A DNA stretch of 64,000 bases from Serripes groenlandicus (Eukaryota > Mollusca > Bivalvia > Cardiida > Cardiidae), in assembly GCA_031761405.1 (NCBI GenBank), contig JASEVX010000007.1:41235339-41299338 (forward strand), given 5' to 3'. Numbering within the stretch: the first letter of the stretch is position 1; each line of letters starts with the position of its first letter. This document shows, piece after piece, positions 1 to 14,300 of this stretch. The position numbers and the translations under genes are program-made. The notes beneath the pieces are model-generated. The model was not told where the DNA came from and ran no database searches. It was given only the letters and a program-made list of their open reading frames with translations.

Positions 1-498
1 GTCTACAATGGGGTAAGGGTTTTTTCCCTGAGGTTTGTCTTTTACCCGATAATGTATTTTTTGGAATGTCTGCTTTAAAAACATAATGTAACATCTGAGA
101 AATTGGATGTAAAATTTATATACCGGTGAGTACAAATTTGGGAGATATGGCAAGTTATGCTCTTTATGATCAAATTTTAGCTTTCCTAGCTGATGGCCAG
201 AGGAGCTTATGGTATTGCATTGTTCCTGTATTCTGTGTATGAGTCTGTATTCTCTTATACGCCAATGGTTTAATAGTTTATAGTTTTTACAGACACCTGC
301 TTGGAAAACATCCCTGGAAAAAATAGCTTATCTAAAAAAATGCATGTGAGATTATGTTTTCGAGTTTAAATATTCTAGGAAAAAAGGAGAAATTGCTTGT
401 TTTGAAAGTAATAGCTGCTATGAGGAATACTTCTTTTTTGTATCCAATAATGTCCAGGTTTTAAATGATTTCAGCAATTCTTCAATTTGATTTTTCAG

Positions 499-688
499 AT
501 TGTATTGGTTCCAAGCACAGACAGTATTCCAATTTTCCAAGGGCCAGGACTCCCAGACTACATGAAAAACGAATACATCCGCTACAGGTGTCGTGAGGTT
601 CAACTCCAGGTCTACAGACAAGAACTGCCTGAAATCTGCCGCAAACACGTCTTTAGTATTTCTGCCATCATCCATAGGGAAGCTTTAA
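499..688 (+). CDS. Laminin beta exon (end of laminin IV type B domain)
   Basis: The acceptor follows a T-rich tract ending in CAG at 496-498, and the donor GTAAGC starts at 689. The exon enters in phase 0 and leaves one base over. It encodes the RYRC and FSISA(I/L)(I/L)H signatures found at the end of the beta-chain IV type B domain, just before the next LE module. Confidence 0.93.
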
Positions 689-3600
689 GTAAGCAATAAC
701 TTTTCAATGAAAACATATCTGTTAATTCCAATTTATTATCCAGATCTCAACAAGAGGTATTAATTTTAAAGAAATTTGCCCAAATATGTCATATGAAGCA
801 TAAATACAGTTTCTTTTAAGTCTCTGAATAGCTTATATCACAAATCAAGAGGGCCATGGTTGCCCTCTGAGTATTTCAGAGAAGCTTTAGGAAGCAATGA
901 GTTTTCAATTATGGATATAAATTAAGGAATTATCTCTCATGTCAACAAATCTCTTAGTTTAACTTGTTATCCATATCTCAACAACAGTTTTGCCCAAATA
1001 GGCCATACATGTAGGTTAATATTTGTACACCTTCTTTGTTAGACAACTTTGTGCGGAGGCCTAGATGAGGAGCAGTAAAATGATATTTTTCTTATAATAT
1101 CTCTCTTATTATGCATTGAAATACGGGGAAAGGAAAAATGTGTGATAAGCTATACAGCACTATATAATATGCTTGTCAAATTTAATGATCGATATTCCGC
1201 CTTACCTGTACAAGGTTTATCTAGCCGCTTATCGAGCTTTACGTACACAAGTAATGAGAAAAAAAAAATTGATATTGCTGATAATCGACTATTTTTCTGT
1301 TAAAAAAATAACCCTAATATTCTGTTTCTACATATGTGCGTGAGTGCAGTCTACATTCTGTAAAAAGGTAAATTTTTGCCATTTAAACGAATGAGATGTT
1401 TGGAAGATAAAATGAAAAAAAAATAAAAATTGCTGCAGTTTGTAACTCGAAACAATTTATTTTCTTCTTTATATGCAATTTTTCAAACTGTTACAATAAT
1501 GTAACCAAGTGTCCTTTGGTTTGATAATTCAAAAGGAAGTTCATCCCTCTAAGATATATTTGTTTCATTGGGGTTTTATGCCATTTTCAACATTATTTCA
1601 GTTATATCACAGCGACAGGTCACTTATTCATGATATAAAGCAACCATATAATAATTACTTAATCTTGATAAGGCAATTATCATCTGTAACTGAATTAGTA
1701 CCAATCATTGGGGTTTTTACAATCATATGGGTTTTGACTACTATGCAGTTTCAACCATATGGGTTTTGACTACCCTGCTTTTTCTATCGTAGGGATTTTG
1801 ACTACCCTGCATTTTCTATTGTATGGGTTTTGACTACGCTGTTTTTTTAACCATTTGGGTTTTGACTACTCTGCAGTTTCAACCATATGGGTTTTGACTA
1901 CCCTGCATTTTCTATCGTAGGGATTTTGACTACCCTGCATTTTCTATCGTAGGGATTTTGACTACCCTGCATTTTCTATTGTATGGGTTTTGACTACGCT
2001 GTTTTTTTAACCATTTGGGTTTTGATTACTATGACAAAAATGAACCATATAGGTTTTGACATACACTCCTCTATTTCATCATAACCTGTTGACAGCCAGA
2101 CACAAACACTTCCCTGACATGAATTTATATGAAGCTGATCTTATTAATTTAACCCTTTCCCTCATACGACAATTCTGCAGCAGACGACTTTGAACATATT
2201 TTGTCAAAATATAGAAAATCTCTATAATTGAATGGATAATCTATGACTAAAAGTGGAAAACATTGTGGCAAAAGGAGATTTTGTGCAATTTATTCTTTTG
2301 TCACTATGTTTTCAAAAAGCTGTCTGCTGCAGAGGCGTCCGAAAGCGTTTATATGAGGGAAAGGATTAAGCACTTTATACACATTTCACTAACTCAATTT
2401 GAAAAGGGTTTTCATTTCTGCACCGATGTGTGGTCTCTTCTTTCAATAAATAACAAACGCTTCCGAGTTTTTCCACTGAATGAAGCTATATCATGGGACC
2501 ACCAGTAAACATCTTCCATTTATACTTTCACTTCCTACCAATCCTAGATTTCGGGCAACGGCCAATAGTACCTTAAAACTAAAGGATAAAACAAAATTAA
2601 ATAGTGTAAAACTAGCACAATTCGCACCTACAATATCATATTTGTGTTATTATTTTAGATCTCTGCCCAGATGTTGTCTACACGTTTATTTTGGACAATT
2701 AGGCACTCGAATAACGCATGAAAATATTAATTAAAACCCTTAAAAAGTAGTCAGGACCTTGCACTGACACATATACTTTCAATGTTTTAACTTTTTGAAT
2801 TCACACAACCCATCTAATGCGATTTTAAAGAATTTTTAACACACCATGATTTCAGTAACCGCTGCAATTTTGAGGCCATTTTGCCTCCTAAACATAAGAG
2901 ACATCTTTGTACACCGAGATCTTCAATAATCGCCTGAATCAAGCTTCGCAGACTTATCAAGAATAAAGTTAAACACTAACCTACTGTTATTATCATAAAA
3001 GAATCCACTGTATAAAATCAATTTCAAGCGAAATCAGTAAATATGGATTTCGACTTCTCCGATCGGTTTTCTCAATTAAATATCACACCGGAAGTTCAGA
3101 CATGTGCAGTAAAACGTTTTTTAAACACGACAGTCAATCGGCCCTTATTGCACGCGCTTCCTTTCCCCGTATTAGGGGTCCCAGATTGAAACCATATGTT
3201 TTGGGTAGTTAAAAGAAATGACTTACTGAGACGATTCTTTTGAGCACCCACAACATTGCTTTTGGAGGTCAAATAATGATATTAGAATATGCCCTTTATC
3301 TGAATCTGTTAGAATTTTTTTTTCTGTTATGATATAATACATTTTTAGCTCGCCTATTCGAAGAAATAGGGGAGCTTATGTAGTCACCCCGGTGTCCACG
3401 TTGACGTACGCATTGCCAGCTTGGTCAAACCTTTGCGTGCAAAGCCTTTTCTCAGACACTGTGTATGCTGTTGCTTAGAAACTTCACACACTCATTTAGG
3501 GTCATTAGGTGACCTTGTATGATAAGTCCCATAACTCTGGAATGGATTTTTACTGAATTGTGCCCCTTTTTGGTCTTAGAATTTTGGTCAAATCTTTGCG

Positions 3601-6600
3601 TGCATGCCCTTTTCTCAGACACTGTGTATGCTGTTGCTTTGAAACTTCACACACTTATTCAGGGTTATTAGATGATCTTGTATGTCCCATAACTATGGAA
3701 TGGATTTTGACTGAATTGTGCCCCTTTTTGGACTTAGACTTTTGGTCAAACCTTTACGTGCAAGGCATTTTCTCAGACACTGTGTATGCTGTTGCTTATC
3801 GTATATAAACAAATTTACAGATTTAAAACGCCCACAAGGGCCTGTATGGACTTGATTAACATTTGCATGCAAGTATTGAAAAGGTGTTTTATCTTGCAAT
3901 GGGTGATACTGTGTGACTATACATAATGCTATAACTGTTCTGAAGTAGGCCCTGATAGACGATGGCCCTGATAGGCGAGCCATATTGTCCTCCGACAACT
4001 CTTGTTATCTAGATCTTTTGTAATTTGCTGTTTCTATTTTCCAGACTGTGACTGTGATTTGACTGGTTCCACGAGTTTTGAGTGCGATCCTGTTGGGGGA
4101 CAGTGCCAGTGCAAGGAGAATGTTGTTGGAAGACGCTGTGATCAGTGTGCCCCTGGAACATACGGATTTGGTCCAAATGGATGCACAAGTAAGTTTGAGT
4201 TTCACGCTTCACTTTGGGATAGGTTTGTATTGTGATAACCTTGGTGTTTTGATGTCTGCTGAGTCGTCTGCGTCGTTTCACAAAACTTAAACCGTACCTC
4301 ATTACCAAAAAAAAAAGTTCTATATTTTCAAATGAAACTTGGTACACATGTGCCTAGTAACAATACACATTAAAATACTAAGTCACAAAACTCTGTCTTT
4401 AATAATTATTCAGTAATGCCCCTTTTTCGACTTAGAAAATAGCACACGAATGTTGGTGTCCAATTGCGGAACTCTTGTTATTACTTTGTTGTAAATACCT
4501 GTAAGGAGACATATTTGTAACAACAATATTATGTTTAATTATTTTTGTAGAAAATGCCATTTTAAATAATAAAAATTGAGAGTTAATAATTTAATTGTCC
4601 AGCAAAGATTCTGACAAACAATGTATTCTAACCTTTTCCTGACATACAGACACATTATGACCTATCTACAGCAGACCACTTTTTAAAACATTTCTTCGAA
4701 AGGAGAAATTTCTCAAAATAAGCAATCTCTCCTTTTACTATGAGCTTTATTCAATTAGTATATATTTGTGGCAAAAGGAGAAATATCTCCTAATAAGCTA
4801 TTTTTCCTTTTCCACAATGTTTTCAACTCTATTTAATAATTATCAGGGCTCTCACTAGGCTAAATTGTTTGGGAGAAGTGACTTCTCCCTCCAGGCAATT
4901 TAGGGAGAAGTGGGGGGATTTAAAGGAGAAGCGATATTTCTTATGTCATTGATATGTGTGTCATAACAGGGACGTTTGGGATACACATCTATTTAAACAA
5001 AAATTAATGTTTATTTATTTGATTTTATTAACTATGACAAAGCACAGGGTCGTTTGAGATACACATCTTTTTAAACAAAATTTAATGTTTATTTATTTGA
5101 TTTTAATAATGATGACAACTGGTACAGCTTCGCTGTCAATGTCAACAAAAATTCCAGACCGAAGAGGGGGACGAGTGGTTCGCAAATTTCTCGCGAACAA
5201 TTCAGCTGGAAATGTCATTATCATGATATGGTTGATTTGAAAATCGGTTCTTCGTTTATGTGAACAAGTGTATAAAGTCACAATGTTGATTGGCGATTGG
5301 TCCTTATCATGGTGCGTTTTAAGTGATTAGACTCTACTTTAAATGGGTATACATTATCAGTTGTCAATTCCTGATTACGTGAATGTGTATACCGAGAACT
5401 GAATTAAGCGACATGGCGAATGACTGATTTACAGTGTCCGATAACTTAGGACAAAATTGTTGGCGAAAAAACTTTGTGAATGGGCGAAAAGTGACAATTT
5501 AAAGCGACCACTTTGCTCAAGTCGCCCTCTCGCAAGAGCCCTGAATTATACTATCATTTATATAGATTGTATACATTTCTGCCTGGATATTTTAAAAGTT
5601 GTGTAATGCAAATGTGCTGTATGTGGGAAAGGGTTTAATGAAAACACAACCTTTTTATTTTACAGCCTGTAACTGCCACACTATTGGTTCACGAGATAAT
5701 TTCTGTGATATTGAGACCGGTCAGTGCATGTGTATCCCGAATGTGGAGAACCGTATCTGCGACATTTGCACACCTGGGTACTACGGTTTCCCGTATTGCA
5801 AGGAATGTCAGTGTAACGACAATGCGGAAACCTGCGACAACCTTACTGGAGAATGTTCAGATTGTCGGTTTAATACTACTGGTACTAACTGTGATAGGTA
5901 GGTTCTATAGTTTAATTAATGTCTTTACTTAAGTTTTTCTTTTTGATTTCTTGTCGATAGCCCTAGCAAACATGACATTAGTTAGATATTATCGACCTAA
6001 AATCTTTAAAATATAAGGTCAGCAACTTGATGTTTGGCAGTTATAATTTTGAGTTGTTGCGGTTTATTTCTAATTATAAGTTGAAATTAGGTCTATAACA
6101 TCGACCAGAAAAATACAAAAAGCGTGACAAAGCGAAATAGACGCCTAATGTCAAGTTCTTGTGTTGCTTTAAAGTTGACAAATCAAGGCGAAACAGCATT
6201 CCAAAGATTTTTTTGTTTAAATTACTATGGAGATTATTTCTTTATTTGCATTGTATTACGAAATGCATGTTTGTATATGAATACAGAATCAATTATGTAT
6301 TTGTCTATGTCTATGGGGATAAATTAGAAACAGCAGAAATTAAATATTTATGTTTGATTGATCACGCTTTGCCTGATAAAGAACATGCATATAAAAAAAT
6401 TATTATATTACCATATGACAGGAGTCGCATCAAATACAAAAACTTTCTGGAATTTTGTATTGCATTCCTTTATGGTCAGTTTTTGATCATCTCCTGTGGC
6501 ACTTAGGAAGCTTGTTTGACTAGATATCATACAGGGAAGATCCATATCATGTTGCACAGGGGTAAAGGCTCTCTATCTTCCCTTTTCGCAAAGCCTCGAG

Positions 6601-8312
6601 TTTTTTGTGTGTGTTTAACACAGTTAAATGATATGTTCTTTACCAGGTGTTTGGATGGTTTCTATGGAGATCCGAGAGAAGACTACCGTATCCCATGTGA
6701 GCCATGTATGTGCCCCAATGGCCCATATCATCCAGCTCAGCATGCAGACTCCTGTTACTTTGATCCTAGAATGGTGTCTGTTGTGTGTCGGTGTGATATT
6801 GGATATGAAGGTATGGCTCATAGATGGGATAATCAAATGTTTCTAGTAAATTAACATAAATATTTTGATATAATTGCTAAGACTTAAATTAATGGTGTAT
6901 TTCTTTATTTATCTTACATCAATTGTGAAACAAGTTCTTACAACCAATAATCACTTGTGATGTCTTCTTCCTCAACCAGAATGTATGTTGGAAGATCCTA
7001 AAGGTTGATTCCACTGTCTAGATGTTGTTCTTTTGTGACTTCCTGTTCCAATGTAGTGTCTACGGGTTTGTCATCCAGGGGCCATGAATAAGTGTTCTGT
7101 CCCAGTGATTTAACTCTTTCCCTTATACGACAATTCTGCAGCAGACGACTTTGAACATATTTTGTCAAAAAATAGAAAATCTCTATAATTGAAAGGATAA
7201 CCTATGACTAAAAGTGAAAAATATTGAGGCAAAAGGAGAAATTGCTCGTTTCGAGTAAATTCTTCTTTTTTCACCATGTTTTTAAAAAGCTGTTTGCTAC
7301 AGTGGCGTAAAGGGTTAACTTAAAAACTGTTGAAAATGGCATTACACCGCACTTAACTTTTTTAATTCCTGTAGTTGAACTTGCAAAGCCGATTATGCAT
7401 AAGAGTTTCAAACAAAAATGCTTTATTTTTTTCAGCACCTGATTGCGCAACCTGCTCTGACAATTATTATGGAAACCCAACAATAATCAATGGTACCTGT
7501 GAGGAATGCATCTGTAACAACAACATCAACTACGATGATATCAATAACTGTGACTCGGAGACCGGGGAATGTTTGAAGTGCCTGTACAACACAGAAGGCT
7601 TCAACTGCGAGAAATGTCAAGTAGGATACTATGGGAATGCCCTAACACAGAGCTGTACAGGTAAGGCATTTTCTTTGTTAGCTTGTCTGTTTTTCTCGTC
7701 TGAGTCTGCATGTATACCTGATATGATGTTCTTGGAGTTGTTTACTTTGAAAACTGTGGGTCATACATGTTATAGTAAAAAATTTGGAAGTGAAGGGAGC
7801 TGGAAATATTGTGTGAAAAGAAGAAATTACTCATGAGTTGTCTGGAGCAAATGTTGTCTGTTTTGGGGAAAGGGTCAGTTGACATTTGAAGAAATTTTAC
7901 ATGCAAGGCGTCAAAACCTTAACCTTACCTCATAACTTAAAAAAACGTTCAGCATTTTCAAGTTAAACTTGGTATCCGTTTTCCTAGGAACAATATGCAT
8001 GTCTATACCAAGTCACATATCTCTTGCTGAAATAATTATTCAGTAATGCCCTTTTTTCGACTTATAAAAAAGCTGACGAGTGTTGGCGTTAGCTTGCGGC
8101 CCTCTTGTTTTCACCTATTATCCCTTTCCCATATACAAAAAAATCTGCTTAAGACAACTTTGAAAACATCCAGACCAAACTGTGGAAATTCTCTGTAAAT
8201 GAAAGTTTATTTATTAAATGGTGTTGAAAACATTGTGGCAAAAGGAGACATGGCTCATAATTAGCATTTTCAAAGATATTTGGTTTGATTTAACTGAGTA
8301 TTATTGATTCTG

Positions 8313-8355
<43 letters not shown>

Positions 8356-11300
8356 ACACACACAAAATTTGTATGTGAAGCCTTGCAATCCATCATTGGT
8401 TGAGTGGTTTGTGTTGGTGATGGGTGGAATCTGGGAGTATCCATTGTTTTACTAATTTTCTTCTGTATTTAATTGGACTTCCAACCTGAATCAGCTAATG
8501 TTAAATTTACTTTTTCCAGAATGTATCTGTAACTCGATTGGAACCAACCAGACTGCTGGCCCATGTGATAGAGTGACCGGCCAGTGTTTTTGTCTGCCCA
8601 ATGTTGTTGGTCTTCATTGTGATGAATCTGCTCCTGGCACCTGGAATATGACAATAAACGTTGGAAGTGTGGACTGTAATTGTGATGCTCTTGGTTCATA
8701 CAGTGTGGACTGTAATGAGGTTTGTTTTCAAATTGTTTTAACCCTTTCCCACATCCATCAAACCTGCAGCAGAAGACTTTGAGAACATCAGGGCAAAAAT
8801 ATGAAAAACCTCTTTAAACATAAGTGTAACAACTGAAAAGAGTTCAAAACACTTTTGAAAAAGAATAAATTACTCGTTCTGAACAATTTCTGAGCAAAGG
8901 TGCCAAAAATGCGTAACAGGAATGGGAAATGATTAACCCGTTCCCTTATATAGACGCTTTCTGACGCCTCTGCAGCAGACAGCTTTTTGAAAACATAGTG
9001 ACAAAAGAAGAAATTGCACAAAACGTGCAATTTTCTCCTTCTGCCACATTGTTTTCCACTACAGTGCAGTGCCTAAAGGGAGCTACACCCCTGACAGCTG
9101 GAAATATTGTGGGAAAAGAGAAACTACTATTTATGAGTTGTCTGGAGCAAATGTTGTCTGTGTTGGGGAAAGGGTCAGCTGTCATGTAATGGAATTTTAA
9201 ATATTCTTCCATCTCAAGACAATGTGAAGAGGAAATGGAAAATCTGGTTTAACTGAAATATACTTGTGGGGATACCGTTGACAAAATGTGAATTAAAAGT
9301 TGGAATTTTTCAACATGAGCAATAGTTTCAAAAGTCTACTGCAGAGGCATCCAAAGAATTGAAGTGTGAAGTAATCTTTGAAGGGGAAATGCAGTTTTGT
9401 GCCTAGAGCAATTATAGGGGACAATTTTGTGACCGGAAATGCTCCTTGTAATTTGAAAAATTTCCCTTTTCTTTCAATACAATAAGGGCCCCTTATGGAA
9501 TGGATATTCCTTCTACGGTAAAATTGTATGGATATTTTCCATAATCCTTATACAATGTTTATTGCAGTTGACCGGTCAGTGTATTGTAAACCAGGAAGGG
9601 GAGGGCCGTACTTGTAGTGATTGTCCTGAACTGTTCTGGGGCAATCCATTAGATCAGTGCTTACGTAAGTTACAACTATTTCTGTTCCCCTTGGTGGTCT
9701 TGCAATAGAGCATACACATCTGGTTAGAGGTCGCTAGTTCATACCAAAGACTTTAAAAAAGATAGTTACCTTTTTTTTCCTCTGTGGCATTCAGGATTGT
9801 TGGGTTTGCATTAAGACTGACTCCCTGGTGTCAGGATAAATAGACCAGTAGTATGGGTAACTTACGAAGGAAACATGATATAACAATTGTTGAAATGACA
9901 TAAAACACAGTACAAACAAACAAATTGATCCTTTCCATAGGCAGACAGTTATTGTTTTGGCATTCTCCGTCCGTCTGTCTGAAGTTATATCTAAGGCATG
10001 ACCAGAGGGGTCGATCAAAGCTTTTATTTAAATATAAGCTACTACCAGGAAATATTTCCCTGTAAATATTGTTATTGATGCCAAAGGAAAACTAAAGATA
10101 TGGCCCTTGTTTTCAAATGATGTCTGCTACAGATAGTCAATGATATTTTAATCATAATATAGACTTAACCCTTTCCCACTTATAAACACATTCTGATGCA
10201 TCTGCAGCAGACTACCTTTGAAAATACTGTGGCAAAAGAAGAAATTGCTTATGATGAGCAATTTCTCCATTAGCCACAATGTTTTCATCTGTTTCAATAA
10301 TTGAACTCTCAACTATGGAAATTTTTAACGTTTTTGCCAGAATAGTTTCAAAGCCATCTGCTGCAGATTTGTTGGATGTGGGATAGGGTTAACCTGAAAT
10401 AGAATATGTAAATAGAACAACATTAATTGAGCTGTGTGATCCAGGAAAACAAAACTTTCAAGCCATCTTGTTAAAAATATGGAAACTCTATGAATGAATC
10501 TTAAATTATTGTTGGAAATAGTGTGACAAAAGGAGAAACAAGTCATCATGAAGAATTTCACCTTAAGCCACAATTTTTTCATATCATCTACTGTAGATGT
10601 GCCAAATGCATCTGCATATTAGAAAGGGATAAAGTATTTGAAAGCTGTGTAGGATCAGGACTAATCCGATACTTCACCATATGACAATTAGTGACAGTAA
10701 CTCAAGAAACTTTTTCTCCTTTTGATATATTGTTTCAACTCTATTCAAGGATTAACTGGAAATAGCAGTGATTGTTCATTTCTTTGCATTTATGTTTTCA
10801 AAGTAGTCTGCTGCATATTTGATGTATGAAGGAAAGGGTTAATCTACATGTTTCACAAACAGCCTAAGGTTTGTTTTAATGGAGCAGAGCTCAATTGTAG
10901 ATGAATAATGAACAAAAACCTTTTATTCTATTCTTCTAGCCTGTGATTGTGACAACCAGGGATCGTCTGCCCTTCAGTGTGACCGTAAAACTGGTCAGTG
11001 TATATGTTTGGAGGGTATTACCGGATACAAGTGTGACCGCTGTGCCAGAGGTACAACAGGCGAGCTCCCTAATTGTGTCCCCTGTGGAGATTGTTTCAAT
11101 AACTGGGATAGAGTCATAAGGGATGTAACAAGTAAGTTTATCACTTTAATTGAATGTTGTAGAATTCAGATACAAATGACTTTTGAGACTTCTGCATAGT
11201 TCAAATTAGAAAAACACTGTTAAGTAGAGTCAACCTTATATTCTTTTACAGGTATTTTTGTTGCACATTTCTTCAACATATTTGACTTTGAAACTCTCTT

Positions 11301-14300
11301 ATTTTTATCTTTTTTTTTTTATCACCTGCCTCAGGAAAATTAATCTTTGAGATTCCTTTTGTCGTTTGTCTGTAATGCTTTGATTATAGTTATTAGTCTT
11401 TGGCATGTGATACACATGTTCTTTTAAGACTTTTGTTTCAATCAGAATGTTTTGGAAAAAGTAAAATCCCATAATGGTGTAGGGATATACTTCCATTTCT
11501 AGACATTTTAGGCTTTATAATTGTGTAGCACAAGTTGATGTGATGTTGACAACAAATAGAAGCAATATTTGTTTGCTTATAGCATCGTTTTATGTCAATA
11601 GTTTGCATTTCAAATGTTTGCAAGCAAGGTGACACACTAACCCCAAAACAGGGAAAACATCTGGTTGTCTGTATTTATAGTTCATGTGATCTATCACATG
11701 CTAATACATAACAAGGTCAAGTTACATATAAATAAATAGTGTTTACTGACCAATCAGTCACATGACTCCATGAGTTCAATTTACACTGAAAATACAACTT
11801 ATACGTGTTAACCCTTTCCCACATACAACAACTCTGCAGCAGACAACTTTAAAAACATTTAGGCTAAAGTATGTAATATCTTTTAATATGACAGTATATT
11901 TATTGAATAGAGTTGAAAACGTTGTGGCAAAAGGAGAAGTTTCTCATTAATAGCCATCTGCTGCAGAGGCTTCAGAAAGTGTTTGTATGCAGGAAGGGGT
12001 TAAACTATCAATTTGTTTGCATTTTTACTTTCAGATCAGACGCAGGTTTTGTTGGACCAAGGTCGTAACATACAGATTGAAGGAGCTGCAGGCGCTTTTG
12101 ACAAAGAGTTCAGAGTGATGGAAGATAACCTTGCTGAAGTAAGAAAGATCATAAATGGAGCCGGTGTGTCGCTGGTAGATGTGACCGAATTGGAAGGAAT
12201 GATCAAACAAATCAGGTGGGCAGAATTTAATAGTTAACCTTTTCCCTCATACGACAATTCTGCAGCAGACGACTTTGAACATATTTTGTCAATTAATAGA
12301 AAATCTCTATAATTAATTGGATAACCTATGACTTAAAGTGGAAAACATTGTGGCCAAAGGAAAATTGGTCGTTTTGAGCAATTTCTTCTTTTGTCACTAT
12401 GTTTTCAAAAAGCCGTCTGCTGCACAACCTTATCCACAAACAGACGCTTTCTGATGCCTTTGTAGCAGACGAAACTTACAAACTTGGTTGCATATGAAGA
12501 AATTGTCCTTTTGCCACAATATTCAATAATTATACAAACAATTGAGATGATTCTTTTGAACAGCAACAAATAGGGTGTGAGTGTCAAATAGAGGTTTTGG
12601 AATTTGAAATACTCGCCTTATCTAGATCTCAGATTTTTTTTTTTTTAATTTTCAATTGTTTCACATGTGATTACAGGGAGAATTTGACCTCAAACATGGA
12701 TGACCTTCAAGAAGTGAACTCTGAGATACAGACCACCATGGGACGTACACAGGAGGGTAACAACAGGATCTCCGCCTTGCAAATTGGCGTCAAAGATCTA
12801 AACACTAAGGCACAGCAGCTCAGAAGAAATGCTAGTGATATTCAAGCTCAGGATGTAGAGGGTACGGAACGTTTTGTTTTAAATCCCTATTCATTATAAA
12901 TTGTAGAACCCTGATAGCCGGCACATTTTGTTTAAGTACTGGGAGAAATTGAAGTTGCTGCTCATGATTTTAATTTCTCCCTATATCGTAATGTTTTGTT
13001 CTCTATCACAAAATTATGATTTATTTTGTGATTATTTTCATACTTACATTTAAAGAATCTAAAATGGCATTTAAATAAGTGGGTAAAACTTCTTACCATC
13101 TTTTAGTGTTAATTCATCACTCTTATTTTGGCAGACTTCACACATACAACAAATTTTGCAGCAGACACCTGAAAATATCTGGAAAAAAATGTCGAGAATC
13201 TACGTATGAAAGCAGAATTATTGAATAGTGTTGAAAACATTGTGACAAAAGGAGAAGTTGCTCTCTCTTTGCTTCAATGTTTAAAAAAAAACATCTACTG
13301 CAGATGTGTCAAAATTCTTTTGCCCTTGAGAAAGGGTTCAAGATTATGTTATGTGAACAGTTAAAACTATTACCATACAAAGCAGCCAGTTGCTTGGAAA
13401 TACTGTTGTGTAGAGTACAGGCGTGAGAATGCCAGGAAGCACATTGGTAGGTTGACTGGCCAACATGCTATGACTGGATAGTTGTTGCAAATAGCGTTTA
13501 ACCACAATAAATAAATCAATCAATCAAACTATTACCATTCAACAGGAGCCTTTAACATCACCAAAGAAGCTCAGTTGAGGTCCCAAAGGGCACAGGACAT
13601 TGTGGATGCCACGAAAGATTCTATAACAAACTCCGAGAATGTCAGAGCCCAGACTGAACAACTGGTGACAGACAATATGGACGATTTTAATAGAAGTTTG
13701 GTAGCCAACCAAGAGGCTTTGAATAAACTGGACGAATCTGTGACGGACCTGAGCCGAAAAGTGACGGATATCAATATGATGGTAGGTCCCTTTTCCTTAT
13801 AATGATTATTTTTTATGTCTCTGGAGCTCAATTATTTAATGTTTGAACTTTTATGGTCAGCCAGAAATTGATTATATTTTCAAATGATTCGAATCTATAT
13901 AAGATGCTTTCACAAAAGCTAAAGTATGTTGCAAGACATATTAAAACACAAATATTTCAACAACAATTACTTATTTTGTCTGTGTTTATAATGTTTCTTT
14001 GACCTCTGATAGGTGTGTGATGGAATGGGTGACCCCTGTGATGATGTCTGTGGAGGAGGTGGATGTGGTGTTTGTGGCGGACCCAGTTGTGAGAAAGGAG
14101 CTGTCACCAAGGCTGATAACGCTCTCGACCTCGCCATGAAGGCTGAAGACATTCTCAAAATGAAAGAGGAAGGCGCTCAGGCTCTGCACACTAATGTAAG
14201 TGTCTCCCATTTAGTTGCGTAATTCAGAGTGGGCTATTGTGATCACTCACCGACAGTCTGTGCTCACTGCTGATTCTTTTCGTTGTGACCTATGACCTAC

